The position numbers and the translations under genes were made by a program. 34,119 nt of DNA from an uncultured Selenomonadaceae bacterium (GTDB lineage: Bacteria; Bacillota; Negativicutes; Selenomonadales; Selenomonadaceae), in assembly GCA_910579115.1 (NCBI GenBank), contig CAJTSO010000018.1, positions 1 through 34,119 on the forward strand, given 5' to 3'. The notes below the pieces were generated by a model, which was not told where the DNA came from, made no database searches, and saw nothing but the letters and a program-made list of their open reading frames with translations. Below are positions 8,089 to 15,636 of the stretch, piece after piece. The first letter of the stretch is position 1. The number at the start of each line of letters is the position of its first letter.

Positions 8089-9033
8089 TCAGCAGGAAAG
8101 AATTTCCTCAAATATTTTCAGGATACTCTCGCCGTAGTAATCCCCCGGAACCGCCCAACGACCGTTCAGTTCTGTCCAGGTGGTCAGGCATTTCTCCCCC
8201 CAGACCTTCCGCACCAGCTCGTAGCGGGGATCTACGATCTCCAGAGCCGGGCGCCTTGTAGAGCTGTAGGCCAGCAGATGCTGGATGTGGGCCCGCACCC
8301 CGATTTCCGCCGTGGGAAAATATCCACCCTTTACCGTCCGGCTGGTGGTCCCCAGTCCGCAGTAATTGTTCTGATCCGGCGTAACCGTGCCGCCGTAGCC
8401 AAAGTATCCCGTCTCCTTCAGGGCCTGGGCAAAGGCAACGTCTCCCCTGATCCCTTCTCTGGCCCCCTCGGCAAAATAATAGCGGACCAGCTCCTCCGGC
8501 GTTACCGACAGCTGAGGCTTCGGATTCCGCTCCAGCAGAAATTTTACGCACTGCTCCTCCGTGGCGATGGCAAGGCCGTAGATGGTATTGCCGCCCCAAT
8601 CTGCCGGAATAAGGGGATTTCCCATGGGGTCGTGGAGCTTCCTTGCCTTTTCCGCCGGGGAAAGCAGATCGTCAGGAGTCAGAGGCGGCAGTCCCTGACT
8701 GGCCCGGCGGCGATTTTCCCTGGCCAGGGCTTTTTCGGCTTTCTTCTTTTCTTTTTCCAACCGCCGCTGCTCCCTTTTCAGCTCCCTCTGCCGTTTTGCT
8801 TCCTCCAAGGTCTCCGGCTGCCTGTCCTCTACCTGCTTCGCCCTTACGGAGGCCCGCTGATCAGGCTCAGTCACCACAACGGTTACGCCGGTTGACTTTC
8901 GTTCCTCCCGGCTCACAGTCCTGGTCTGCGTCCTCGCCCCATCTGACGTCTGTCCCGATTCTGATGCCTGCCCCAATCCGGGGGAAGATAGAATTGCCAT
9001 TACCATACAGACAGCAATAATTTTTTTCTTCAT
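8089..9033 (-). CDS. Secreted glucosaminidase-domain protein (peptidoglycan hydrolase)
   Basis: A 314-residue exported protein: a signal peptide (KKKIIAVCMVMAILSS, cleavage probably near AQ/AS around residue 23), then a highly charged Lys/Glu/Arg helical stretch at about 74-110 that would form a coiled coil, then a C-terminal glucosaminidase (PF01832-type, LytG/AcmA-like) domain from about 175. The domain shows FAQALKETGYFGYGGTV with the likely catalytic Glu207, and PDQNNYCGLG at 219-228, then a WTELNGRWAVPG segment near the end. It would cleave the N-acetylglucosamine bond in peptidoglycan outside the membrane. The ATG at 9031-9033 has GAGGTC upstream. It lies 23 bp after the permease gene in the same direction. 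Confidence 0.88.
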   Translation of the reverse strand: MKKKIIAVCMVMAILSSPGLGQASESGQTSDGARTQTRTVSREERKSTGVTVVVTEPDQRASVRAKQVEDRQPETLEEAKRQRELKREQRRLEKEKKKAEKALARENRRRASQGLPPLTPDDLLSPAEKARKLHDPMGNPLIPADWGGNTIYGLAIATEEQCVKFLLERNPKPQLSVTPEELVRYYFAEGAREGIRGDVAFAQALKETGYFGYGGTVTPDQNNYCGLGTTSRTVKGGYFPTAEIGVRAHIQHLLAYSSTRRPALEIVDPRYELVRKVWGEKCLTTWTELNGRWAVPGDYYGESILKIFEEILSC

Positions 9034-9056
9034 GCCATGACCTCATAAAATTTTCT

Positions 9057-10328
9057 TCAAAAACAGTAGGCGGTAAAATATATCAGATAGCACCCGGCAA
9101 TGAGCCACTCCGCCCGGGAAACCTCCCGCCCCCGTCCCGAAAGGAGCTGCAAAAGGAGCTGTCCCGCCAAAGCCGCCCCGATCCCCGCCGTCAGATTATG
9201 GCTCAGGGCCGCCAGCATCGAGGCCGCAGCCACAAGCCCTGATTCCGCCGCCGGGCCCTCCCCGGAAACGCTCACCGGCAAAGCCCCCAGAGCCCTGACG
9301 GTGAGAAATCCCCCCAGCCAAATGTAGAGGGGAGCAATTATCCCGGGACACTCCGCCACGCTTCTGGCCAAAGGAGCGGAAAACAACAGCAGGACTGCTC
9401 CCAACCCCATACCATAGCGATCGTTCCCTGACTGGCGGCTGCCCTCGCCCCATTCCAGCAGAGTCAGGGGGGAAACCGTAACCGACCCGGAACCAAGGCA
9501 GGCGGACACCACCCCGAGAAAGGAGGCTTTGCCGTTTAAGACTGACAGCTGGTCAAAATCAGCCCCCTTCTCCGCTGTAGCCTCCGCGGTCTGAAAAACT
9601 GCCGCGGTCATTGTCCCCATTGTAATCCCGATGGTCACCGCCGGGAGGAAAATCTCCCCCGGGGCGGCCATAAATATTTCCCAGGCTCCGGGAAAGTCAA
9701 AGGCAAACCAGACCTTTCCCAAATCCGCCGGGGAAGGAAGGGCGAAAATCCCGCGATCAAAATCAATAAAGCCTTCCCCGGCTGCCAACAAGAAGGAAAA
9801 AAGCAAGCCTCCGGCAATGGTGTACTCCTTCGTTGATTTTCCGGTCCTCAGGATTCCCATAACCAGCAGAGTCAAAACTGTCACCAGCACCGCCGGAGCC
9901 AGCAGGTTACCCAGCTGGCTGTTGGTCATGACCGCCGGCAGGATGATCCCGCCGTTGGCCAGACCGTCGGAAAGCAGCAGCAGGGCTAGTCCCAGCCCGG
10001 CGGTCGAAGCGGCAACCCTCCGAAACCTCTCTGTACAGCCGGCCAAAAGCTTTCCCACCGGCAGGGCCAGCAGCGCCCCCAGCAGCAGGATTATCCTGGC
10101 CGCCCCATGACCGAGGCCCATGATGTACACGGAGGAGAAAACAAGCTCCCCGGTGAGGGCGTATTCCGGCGCCATGATGAACCGCTCCGACAGCAGAACC
10201 GACAGGCAGACGGTAAGAATCGTGGCAATATACGCCCCAAACCAATCAGCCCCCGCCCGGTTCAGCAGATCAACTGTCAGGATCAATCCGGGCAGCAGCG
10301 CCAGGACACGAACAAAACCGTTCATCAT
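9057..10328 (-). CDS. Divergent AzgA/NCS2-like nucleobase permease, substrate unknown
   Basis: A hydrophobic protein of about 423 residues with roughly 12 membrane segments. The order of motifs resembles AzgA-type purine permeases: the first helix followed by DLLNRAGADWFGAYIAT, then SERFIMAPEYALTG where AzgA has ANYPIALAPGMGLN, and later SGSVTVSPLTLLEWGEGSRQ where AzgA has GTSTTTSYxESAAGVxxGGRTG. The substrate-contact motifs differ strongly (no PGMGLNAFF, no FVDLFDTxGT; the equivalent region reads TIGITMGTMTAAVFQTAEA). It is therefore probably a remote relative rather than an ordinary adenine/hypoxanthine carrier. I start at the first of two ATG codons (10326-10328) after GGGGGGAAG; a GTG at 10377-10379 would add 17 residues but lacks a ribosome site. 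Confidence 0.65.
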   Translation of the reverse strand: MMNGFVRVLALLPGLILTVDLLNRAGADWFGAYIATILTVCLSVLLSERFIMAPEYALTGELVFSSVYIMGLGHGAARIILLLGALLALPVGKLLAGCTERFRRVAASTAGLGLALLLLSDGLANGGIILPAVMTNSQLGNLLAPAVLVTVLTLLVMGILRTGKSTKEYTIAGGLLFSFLLAAGEGFIDFDRGIFALPSPADLGKVWFAFDFPGAWEIFMAAPGEIFLPAVTIGITMGTMTAAVFQTAEATAEKGADFDQLSVLNGKASFLGVVSACLGSGSVTVSPLTLLEWGEGSRQSGNDRYGMGLGAVLLLFSAPLARSVAECPGIIAPLYIWLGGFLTVRALGALPVSVSGEGPAAESGLVAAASMLAALSHNLTAGIGAALAGQLLLQLLSGRGREVSRAEWLIAGCYLIYFTAYCF

Positions 10329-10396
10329 CTTCCCCCCGGCCGCCTGCAAAACGTGACGCAGGCCAATAATCTGTCCCACAAAAAAATCTGCCCCTA

Positions 10397-10450
10397 ATTA
10401 TAACGCAGTTGTTCAAAAATTGCGAAGCAATTTATTCCTCTTTGCGTTCA
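10397..10450. repeat. Interspersed repeat, copy A
   Basis: Shares an ordered set of blocks with 30883-30941: ATTATA-rCG at one end, GTTG followed by TTCAAAAA, a short hairpin whose sequence differs but whose pairing is kept (here TTGC-GAA-GCAA), and TTTGCGTTCA at the other end. Copy A also starts a 139-bp stretch bounded by inverted TATAACG (10399-10405) and CGTTATA (10531-10537). It lies in the 341-base gap between the permease start and the HPt gene (10329-10669); apart from this element and the HPt promoter I see nothing else in the gap. Confidence 0.55.
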
Positions 10451-10607
10451 ACGGCGAAGTCAATATCGCCACGCCATGTCAGCTAACAGATTTCCCAAAG
10501 CCTGCTAAACTGACGCAGGCGCATTTTAGCCGTTATACCCTGAAATTTCTCCTTTTGTGACAGTAAAATATTTTTTAAGGAAGAATCCCGGCTGAATAGA
10601 TAGCCCA

Positions 10608-10636
10608 TTGATTTCTTTTGCCTTTTTGGCTATACT
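10608..10636 (+). promoter_or_regulatory. Sigma-70 type promoter for the HPt gene
   Basis: TTGATT at 10608-10613 and TATACT at 10631-10636 with a 17-base spacer. Transcription would start near 10643-10644, leaving a short leader with an AGGAGGTGAT ribosome site (about 10657-10666) that matches the 16S tail almost perfectly. Confidence 0.75.
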
Positions 10637-10669
10637 CCTACTCAAAGGATTCTATCAGGAGGTGATAAC

Positions 10670-11014
10670 ATGACGATCGAGGAATGCTACAACACTTTGG
10701 GCGGAAACTATAAAAACGCCCTGTCCCGCCTTATGAACGATAACCTGATAAAGCGTTTCATCCTGAAATTCCCCGCCGATAAAAGCTACGAAAACATGGT
10801 AGCCGCCATGGAGGCACATGACGCAGACGTTGCTTTCCGGGAAGCCCATACCCTGAAGGGCGTGAGCCGTAATCTCGCCTTTGATCAGCTGGACAGCAGC
10901 GTCAGCGAAATTACTGAGCTCCTGAGAGCCGGCGACCTGGAGTCCGCCGCAAAGCTGCTGCCCAGGGTCACCGCCGACTACGAGCTGGTTATCGGCACCC
11001 TGGCAAAGCTTTAA
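10670..11014 (+). CDS. Stand-alone HPt (histidine phosphotransfer) domain protein
   Basis: A 114-residue, all-helical protein matching one HPt domain and nothing else. The phospho-accepting histidine is in AHTLKGVSRNLAF (residues 58-70, His59). Such proteins relay phosphoryl groups between a hybrid sensor kinase and a response regulator, but no kinase or regulator is encoded in this window, so the partner is elsewhere. It has its own strong promoter and ribosome site and is on the plus strand, unlike nearly all other genes here. A hairpin with a T-rich tail follows at 11116-11153. From memory, short HPt proteins starting with a similar MTIEECY segment are common in gut Bacillota, but their role is not established to my knowledge. 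Confidence 0.9.
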   Translation: MTIEECYNTLGGNYKNALSRLMNDNLIKRFILKFPADKSYENMVAAMEAHDADVAFREAHTLKGVSRNLAFDQLDSSVSEITELLRAGDLESAAKLLPRVTADYELVIGTLAKL

Positions 11015-11115
11015 GCCAATCCGGCAGGACAGACCAAAGGACGGGGATAAGCCCGTCAAAATAATAAAAGAAAAATTATGGACAGAGGAAACAGCCTCCG
11101 CTGAAAATAAAATCA

Positions 11116-11153
11116 TCACCGGCGTTCTCTCGGACTCCGGTGAGTTTGTTTTT
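11116..11153 (+). terminator. Probable terminator after the HPt gene
   Basis: TCACCGG (11116-11122) pairs with CCGGTGA (11137-11143) around a 14-base loop, followed by GTTTGTTTTT. It ends only 14 bases before the recombinase ATG, so it may also attenuate read-through into that gene. Confidence 0.5.
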
Positions 11154-11167
11154 GCTGTTATAACGCT

Positions 11168-12169
11168 ATGGAAAAAAACGAAAAAAACTACGATCCGTCT
11201 TTTCAAATCCAAAACAGCTCTGTCATCGAGAGCAACGCCGCCCTCTCCGAAAAAAGCCGGATCCGCATGGAAAGCTACCGGGCGGAAAACACGATCAAGG
11301 CCTACAGCGCGGACTGGCGGGATTTCTGCGACTGGTGCAAAGCGAAGGACGCTCCGCTCCTGCCAACCACTCCGGAAACCATCGTCAACTATATAAACGA
11401 TCTGGCGGACAACGCCAAGGCCAATACCGTAGCCCGGCGGATCACCGCCATCAGCGAAAACCACATCGCCGCCGGGTACGATCGGGAATTCAATCCGGCA
11501 AAATCCGGTCTCGTCTCCGCCGCCATGCGCTCCATCCGCCGGGAAAAGGGAACATTTCAGAAAGGAAAGCAGCCAATCCTGCTGGAAACAATAAAGCTCC
11601 TTTCCCAATGCTTCCGGGGCTTTGACGACCTGCCCCACCTGCGGGACAGGGCGCTCCTCTGGCTGGGCTTTGCCGGGGCCTTCCGCCGCTCCGAGCTGGT
11701 GGCCGTGACCATCGAGGACCTGACCTTCACGCCCCAGGGCCTCATCGTGTTCATTCCCCGAGCCAAGGGCGACCAGACGGGCCAGGGCTCAACTATCGCA
11801 ATTCCCTTTGCCCCCGAGCCAGACATCTGCCCCGTCCGGGCAGTGCGGACCTGGATCGAGGCTGCCGGGCTGGAATCCGGCCCCCTGTTCCACGCCTTCA
11901 CCAAAAGCGGCGGCCTCCGCAGCGGAGCCCTATCGGATAAGTCAGTGGCCAACATCGTAAAGGAATACGTGGAAAAGGCCGGGCTTGATCCAAAAGAATT
12001 TTCCGGCCACAGCCTGCGGCGGGGGTTCGCCACCAGCGCCGCCCAGCACGATGTGACCACCCTGGGCATCATGAAGCAGACGCGGCACAAATCGGAAAAA
12101 ATGGTTCACCGCTACATCGAACAGGGAAAGCTTTTCAAGGACAACCCCCTGGACAAGATGTTCCGCTGA
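11168..12169 (+). CDS. Tyrosine recombinase / integrase-family protein
   Basis: A 333-residue site-specific recombinase of the lambda-integrase superfamily. The N-terminal SAM-like DNA-binding domain covers about 30-125 (ENTIKAYSADWRDFCDWC). The C-terminal catalytic domain holds the arginine in AFRRSELVAV (R173 or R174), lysine in RAKGD (K200), HSLRRGF (H281 and R284), RHKS (H307) and the nucleophile in HRYIEQG (Y316). All expected residues are present, so the enzyme looks intact. There is no phage gene, excisionase or obvious att duplication beside it. The ATG at 11168 has no good ribosome site and no clear promoter lies in the 14 bases after the preceding hairpin, so the start may be downstream or expression may depend on HPt read-through. 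Confidence 0.9.
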   Translation: MEKNEKNYDPSFQIQNSSVIESNAALSEKSRIRMESYRAENTIKAYSADWRDFCDWCKAKDAPLLPTTPETIVNYINDLADNAKANTVARRITAISENHIAAGYDREFNPAKSGLVSAAMRSIRREKGTFQKGKQPILLETIKLLSQCFRGFDDLPHLRDRALLWLGFAGAFRRSELVAVTIEDLTFTPQGLIVFIPRAKGDQTGQGSTIAIPFAPEPDICPVRAVRTWIEAAGLESGPLFHAFTKSGGLRSGALSDKSVANIVKEYVEKAGLDPKEFSGHSLRRGFATSAAQHDVTTLGIMKQTRHKSEKMVHRYIEQGKLFKDNPLDKMFR

Positions 12170-12179
12170 AAATTACCGC

Positions 12180-12230
12180 AAAAAAAACAGGACAGTCACC
12201 GGGAATCTCCCGTCTGACTGTCCTGTTTTT
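12180..12230. terminator. Bidirectional terminator between recombinase and ilvA
   Basis: Perfect 12-bp arms (12187-12198 and 12215-12226) around a 16-base loop, with a T run on the plus side (12226-12230) and a run of eight A on the other side (12180-12187). It sits between the convergent 3' ends of the recombinase gene (plus) and ilvA (minus) and can serve both. Confidence 0.9.
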
Positions 12231-12239
12231 CAGTATGCC

Positions 12240-13511
12240 TTAGTACACCTTTGTTATATCGTAGCCTTCGGCCTTCATAGCCTCCACGATCCGCTGTATA
12301 TGCTCCGGCCCGTTAGTCTCTACCGTTACTCCCAGCATTACCTTCTTGAAGCTGTCCGTAACCATAGCCTGATTGTGATCGAGATGGATAACGTTTGCAT
12401 TCAGCCGGGCCAGGATACTGGCGATGGCCAGCAGCTGGCCGGGCTTGTCCGGCAGGGGCACGGAGAAGCAGAACTCACGGCCCCGGGCGATAATTGCCTT
12501 GTCGATAAGGGCGGAAATGGTGGATATGTCTATATTGCCGCCGGAAACGATAGCGACGACCTTTTTATGCTTGAAGGGAAGCTTGGTAAGGGCCGCCAGG
12601 CTCAGGACCCCGGCCCCCTCCGCGATGAGCTTGTGCTTCTCGATAAGCGACAACAGCGCCGACATTATCTCCATTTCGGAAACGGTGATAATTCCATCCA
12701 GATACTTCCGGCAAAAAGCAAAGGTCAGGTTCCCCGGAGTCTTAACCGCGCAGCCATCGGCAACCGTGTCTACCGACTCCAGACTTACCGCCTTCCCCGC
12801 CTTGAAGGAGGCGTCCATACAGGGGGCTCCCTCCGGCTCCACCCCGTAGACGAAAATATTGGGGTTCAGGGATTTCGTGGCCAGGGCAACGCCGGAAGCA
12901 AATCCGCCGCCGCCGATGGGAACGAGAATGCAGTCAGCATCCTTGCACTCGTCAACGATTTCCATGGCGGTAGTTCCCTGCCCCAAAAGAACCTCCAGGT
13001 CGTTGAAGGGATGAATATATATATATCCATGCTCCGCCGTGAGCTCCTGGGCTTTGGCAGCCGCATCGTCAAAGGTGTCCCCGTGGAGAACTACCTCCAC
13101 GCCGTAGGCCCGGGTAGCCTCCACCTTCAAAATCGGGGTGGTGGCAGGCATACAGATAACGGCGTGTACCCCCAGTTCCCTGGCGGCATAGGCAACGCCC
13201 TGGGCATGATTACCGGCGCTGGCAGTAATGATACCCTTGTCCTTCTGCTCTTTGGTCAGCTGGCTGATGCGGTTATAGGCGCCCCGGAGCTTGAAGGAGC
13301 CTGTCTTCTGGAGGTTCTCCGGCTTGATGAGCACCGTGTTTTCCGCCAGCTCGGAAAAATACTCGCTTTCGATAAGCTTTGTCCTGCGGACGACTCCGTC
13401 CAATTGCTTGCAGGCTCGGTATATGTCGGCAATATTTGTATTGGCGATGATTTCCTCAACCGTACGGGCTGCATTCTGTCCTTCCGGCATTTTTTCTTCT
13501 GCTTCCGTCAT
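12240..13511 (-). CDS. ilvA: Threonine ammonia-lyase (threonine dehydratase) with C-terminal ACT-like domain
   Basis: A 423-residue PLP enzyme that deaminates threonine to 2-oxobutyrate, for isoleucine synthesis or threonine catabolism. The PLP lysine is in KTGSFKLRGAYN (K74), SAGNHAQGVAYAA follows at 98-110, and the phosphate-cradling GGGGFASG is at 200-207. A small ACT-type regulatory domain fills about 345-423 (PLPDKPGQLLAIASILA, then NVIHLDHNQA), so the length matches the single-ACT class rather than the long Escherichia coli IlvA with two ACT-like domains. Whether it is biosynthetic or catabolic cannot be settled. Its start follows the mscL stop by three bases. The product releases 2-aminocrotonate/imine, the substrate type of RidA encoded at 5656-6036. 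Confidence 0.93.
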   Translation of the reverse strand: MTEAEEKMPEGQNAARTVEEIIANTNIADIYRACKQLDGVVRRTKLIESEYFSELAENTVLIKPENLQKTGSFKLRGAYNRISQLTKEQKDKGIITASAGNHAQGVAYAARELGVHAVICMPATTPILKVEATRAYGVEVVLHGDTFDDAAAKAQELTAEHGYIYIHPFNDLEVLLGQGTTAMEIVDECKDADCILVPIGGGGFASGVALATKSLNPNIFVYGVEPEGAPCMDASFKAGKAVSLESVDTVADGCAVKTPGNLTFAFCRKYLDGIITVSEMEIMSALLSLIEKHKLIAEGAGVLSLAALTKLPFKHKKVVAIVSGGNIDISTISALIDKAIIARGREFCFSVPLPDKPGQLLAIASILARLNANVIHLDHNQAMVTDSFKKVMLGVTVETNGPEHIQRIVEAMKAEGYDITKVY

Positions 13512-13514
13512 TAT

Positions 13515-13964
13515 TTATTCCTTCTCTTTCATTTCTAACTCAGCGGTGCAGTGAGGGCAGCGAGTAGCGTCAGCGGCGATCACCTCGCGGCAGTAGGGGC
13601 AGCGGCGCGGCTCAGCCGGCGGCGGAGCAGGCATCAGGCGGTTTATCTGCTTTACTACCACAAACAGAGAAAACGCAATGATCAAAAACTCAATGACCGC
13701 ATCGATCAAAGCCCCGTAGGCAATGACCGGAACATTTTCCGCCTGGGCCTCGGCCAAAGTTTCCACCGGCTTTGAGCCCAAACTGATAAAAAGGTTGGAA
13801 AATTTACTGCCGCCGGTGAGGCAACCCATTATCGGGGATATGATATTACTTACGAGCCCGTTGACAATCTTCCCGAAGGCGCCGCCGATAACAACGCCCA
13901 CCGCCAGATCCATCACGTTGCCCCGGAGAGCAAATTTCTTAAATTCTTCAATAAAACCGGCCAT
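13515..13964 (-). CDS. mscL: Large-conductance mechanosensitive channel with C-terminal zinc ribbon
   Basis: A 149-residue MscL. The N-terminal amphipathic helix and first membrane helix (FKKFALRGNVMDLAVGVVIGGAF) and the second helix (YGALIDAVIEFLIIAFSLFVVV) are typical, and the protein would open as a pentameric emergency valve under hypo-osmotic stress. After the second helix, instead of the usual charged coiled coil, there is a proline-rich hinge and four cysteines as CPYC (122-125) and CPHC (136-139), a zinc-ribbon-like tail known in some MscL proteins. I start at the ATG at 13962-13964, where MAGFIEEFKK matches the family and AAAGGAG lies upstream; the open frame extends seven codons further. 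It overlaps no gene and leads directly into ilvA. Confidence 0.95.
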   Translation of the reverse strand: MAGFIEEFKKFALRGNVMDLAVGVVIGGAFGKIVNGLVSNIISPIMGCLTGGSKFSNLFISLGSKPVETLAEAQAENVPVIAYGALIDAVIEFLIIAFSLFVVVKQINRLMPAPPPAEPRRCPYCREVIAADATRCPHCTAELEMKEKE

Positions 13965-14008
13965 TGTGGATTCTCCTTTCTCCAATGACTTACGCTGCCT
14001 GCAAAAAA

Positions 14009-15382
14009 CTATGATTCATCCTTTTCCCGGGCCATTACCGCCTGAACATAGATGGCGCATTCCAGCCGCTTTTTTTGCAGCTCGCAGCCCACTTCATAGG
14101 GCTGGTAAATATCTCCGTGAAACAGGTCCGCATTGGCATGACAGCCGCCGGAGCAGTAAAATCTCGCCCAGCAGCCGGCGCATTTTTTCTTGTTGAGGAC
14201 ATGGGCATTGCGGAACTTTCGGGGCAGCTCCCTGTTCTCCACATCCGTCCAAACCGTCCCCAGCTTGTAACCGGCCCGGCCGACGAACTGATGGCAGGGA
14301 TAGAGATCGCCATTGGCCGCCACGGCAAAGTATTCATGCCCGGCCCCGCAGCCGGCCAGCCGCTTTGCCACACAGGGTCCATTGGAAAGATCCATGTTGA
14401 AGTGGAAGAAGAAGAATCCCTTCCCCTGGGCCCGGCGTTTGAGATATTCCGCCGTAAGCCGGTCGTACTCGGCAAAGATCCGGGGCAGGTGCTCCTCTGT
14501 AATGGCAAAGGCAGCGTCTTTCAAAACTACCGGCTCCACGCTGAGGACGTCAAAGCCTTCTTCCGCCATGGAAATAACATCATTGGTGAAATCAAGGTTT
14601 TCCGCCGTATAGGTGCCCCGAAGGAAGTAATCCTTTCCGTCACGGGAATCGACAATCTGCCGGAAATTGGCCACACAGCGGTCGTAGGTGCCATTTTCTC
14701 CCGCGTCAGGCCGCATATTGTCGTGAACTTCTTTGCGGCCGTCAAGGCTCAACACCAGACTTATATTATTGTCGTTGAGCCACTGGCGGTTCTCCTCATT
14801 CAGCAGCAGGCCGTTGGTGGTAAGGGTCAGCTTGAAATGTTTACCCGTTTCTTTCTCCCGCTGGCGTACATACCTGGTAACCTCCCTGATCATGGACATA
14901 TTCATCAGGGGCTCGCCGCCGAAAAAATCAATTTCGCAATGCTTTCTGGCTCCGCAGTGGTCGATGATGTAATCCACGGCCGCCTTGCCGGTTTCCGGGC
15001 TCATAAGCTGCCGGACACCGGAGTACTCGCCGGTACCGCCGAAGCAATACTTGCAGCGGAGGTTGCAGTCATGGGCCACCATCAGGCAGAGGGACTTCAC
15101 CAGTCCCTGCTCGGCAAATACCGGGGGAACATCTATATCCGGAGCAAAGAGAAGCTGCTGGTCAATGAGCTGTCCAAGCTCATCGAGACATTCGACCAGC
15201 TCCTCCCTGCCGTATTTATCGGCCAGGGCGTCAACGACGGCGTCCCCATTGCCGCCGTCAAAGGTGTCCATGACATCATAAATCATTTCATCTACCAGAT
15301 GGACTGCGCCGCTGTTCACGTCCACCAGCACATAATCCTCTCCCTGGCGGAATTTATGAATTTTTTCTTTCGTATCGGTCAC
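14009..15382 (-). CDS. scfB: SCIFF (ranthipeptide) radical-SAM maturase with SPASM domain
   Basis: A 457-residue radical-SAM peptide maturase that would install thioether (Cys to residue gamma-carbon) cross-links in the SCIFF peptide encoded just upstream. It has an N-terminal peptide-recognition-like region (residues 1-90), the SAM-cluster cysteines in CNLRCKYC (C106, C110, C113) followed by FGGTGEYSG, the FFGGEPLMN motif, and a cysteine-rich SPASM tail with CHQFVGRAGYKLG, KKCAGCWARFYCSGGCHAN and a last cysteine in VGCELQKKR, binding auxiliary iron-sulfur clusters. I choose the GTG at 15380-15382 because GGGAGAGG lies seven bases upstream; the open frame extends 45 codons further, through the terminator and scfA, and is not credible there. 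Confidence 0.93.
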   Translation of the reverse strand: MTDTKEKIHKFRQGEDYVLVDVNSGAVHLVDEMIYDVMDTFDGGNGDAVVDALADKYGREELVECLDELGQLIDQQLLFAPDIDVPPVFAEQGLVKSLCLMVAHDCNLRCKYCFGGTGEYSGVRQLMSPETGKAAVDYIIDHCGARKHCEIDFFGGEPLMNMSMIREVTRYVRQREKETGKHFKLTLTTNGLLLNEENRQWLNDNNISLVLSLDGRKEVHDNMRPDAGENGTYDRCVANFRQIVDSRDGKDYFLRGTYTAENLDFTNDVISMAEEGFDVLSVEPVVLKDAAFAITEEHLPRIFAEYDRLTAEYLKRRAQGKGFFFFHFNMDLSNGPCVAKRLAGCGAGHEYFAVAANGDLYPCHQFVGRAGYKLGTVWTDVENRELPRKFRNAHVLNKKKCAGCWARFYCSGGCHANADLFHGDIYQPYEVGCELQKKRLECAIYVQAVMAREKDES

Positions 15383-15406
15383 TGAAAAACCTCTCCCAAA
15401 ATTTCC

Positions 15407-15440
15407 AAAAAAAGCGCTGCCACCCGCAGGCAGCAGCGCT
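15407..15440 (-). terminator. Hairpin terminator between scfA and scfB
   Basis: AGCGCTGC (15413-15420) pairs with GCAGCGCT (15433-15440), and on the minus strand a run of six T follows (15407-15412). It sits between the SCIFF peptide gene and its maturase, ending 24 bases before the maturase start. It would keep peptide mRNA in excess over maturase mRNA, with partial read-through. Confidence 0.85.
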
Positions 15441-15447
15441 TCCCTGG

Positions 15448-15585
15448 TTACTTCTCGCAAACCTGGTTGCCAACCGTGCAGGAGGTCTTGCAGGCCGACT
15501 GGCAGGAGGCCTGGCACTCGCCGCAGCCGCCGGTCTTCAGAGTCTTCTGAAGGGTCGGCTTGTTGACCGTCTTAATGTGTTTCAT
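15448..15585 (-). CDS. scfA: SCIFF ranthipeptide precursor (six cysteines in forty-five residues)
   Basis: A 45-residue peptide that begins MKHIKTVNKPTLQKTLKTGG and ends with cysteines at 21, 24, 28, 32, 36 and 43. Exactly six cysteines in 45 residues match the SCIFF family consensus, widespread in Clostridia and relatives. The core is a substrate for the neighbouring maturase, which would form thioether bridges; the natural role of the product is not established as far as I know (a link to quorum or metabolism has been proposed). The ATG at 15583-15585 has AAGGAGGATAT upstream. The gene is separated from scfB by a terminator hairpin. Confidence 0.96.
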   Translation of the reverse strand: MKHIKTVNKPTLQKTLKTGGCGECQASCQSACKTSCTVGNQVCEK

Positions 15586-15636
15586 GGACATATCCTCCTT
15601 CTCTATTTGTCATTTTGAACCTAAAGAGTCCGTTAC

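Noticed and set aside
11015..11115. Possible riboswitch or small RNA between the HPt gene and the recombinase
   Set aside because: There is a GACGGG/CCCGTC hairpin, but no match I can recognise to a cyclic-di-GMP or other riboswitch core.
10655..11638. A 327-codon minus-strand open frame across the HPt and recombinase genes
   Set aside because: It is the shadow of two clear genes on the plus strand and has no recognisable motif or start signal.
11168..12169. Prophage or integrative element around the recombinase
   Set aside because: No phage structural, replication or conjugation gene and no clear direct-repeat att pair within the window.
12300..13538. A 412-codon plus-strand open frame opposite ilvA
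   Set aside because: Shadow frame; ilvA on the minus strand has full PLP enzyme motifs and a good start.
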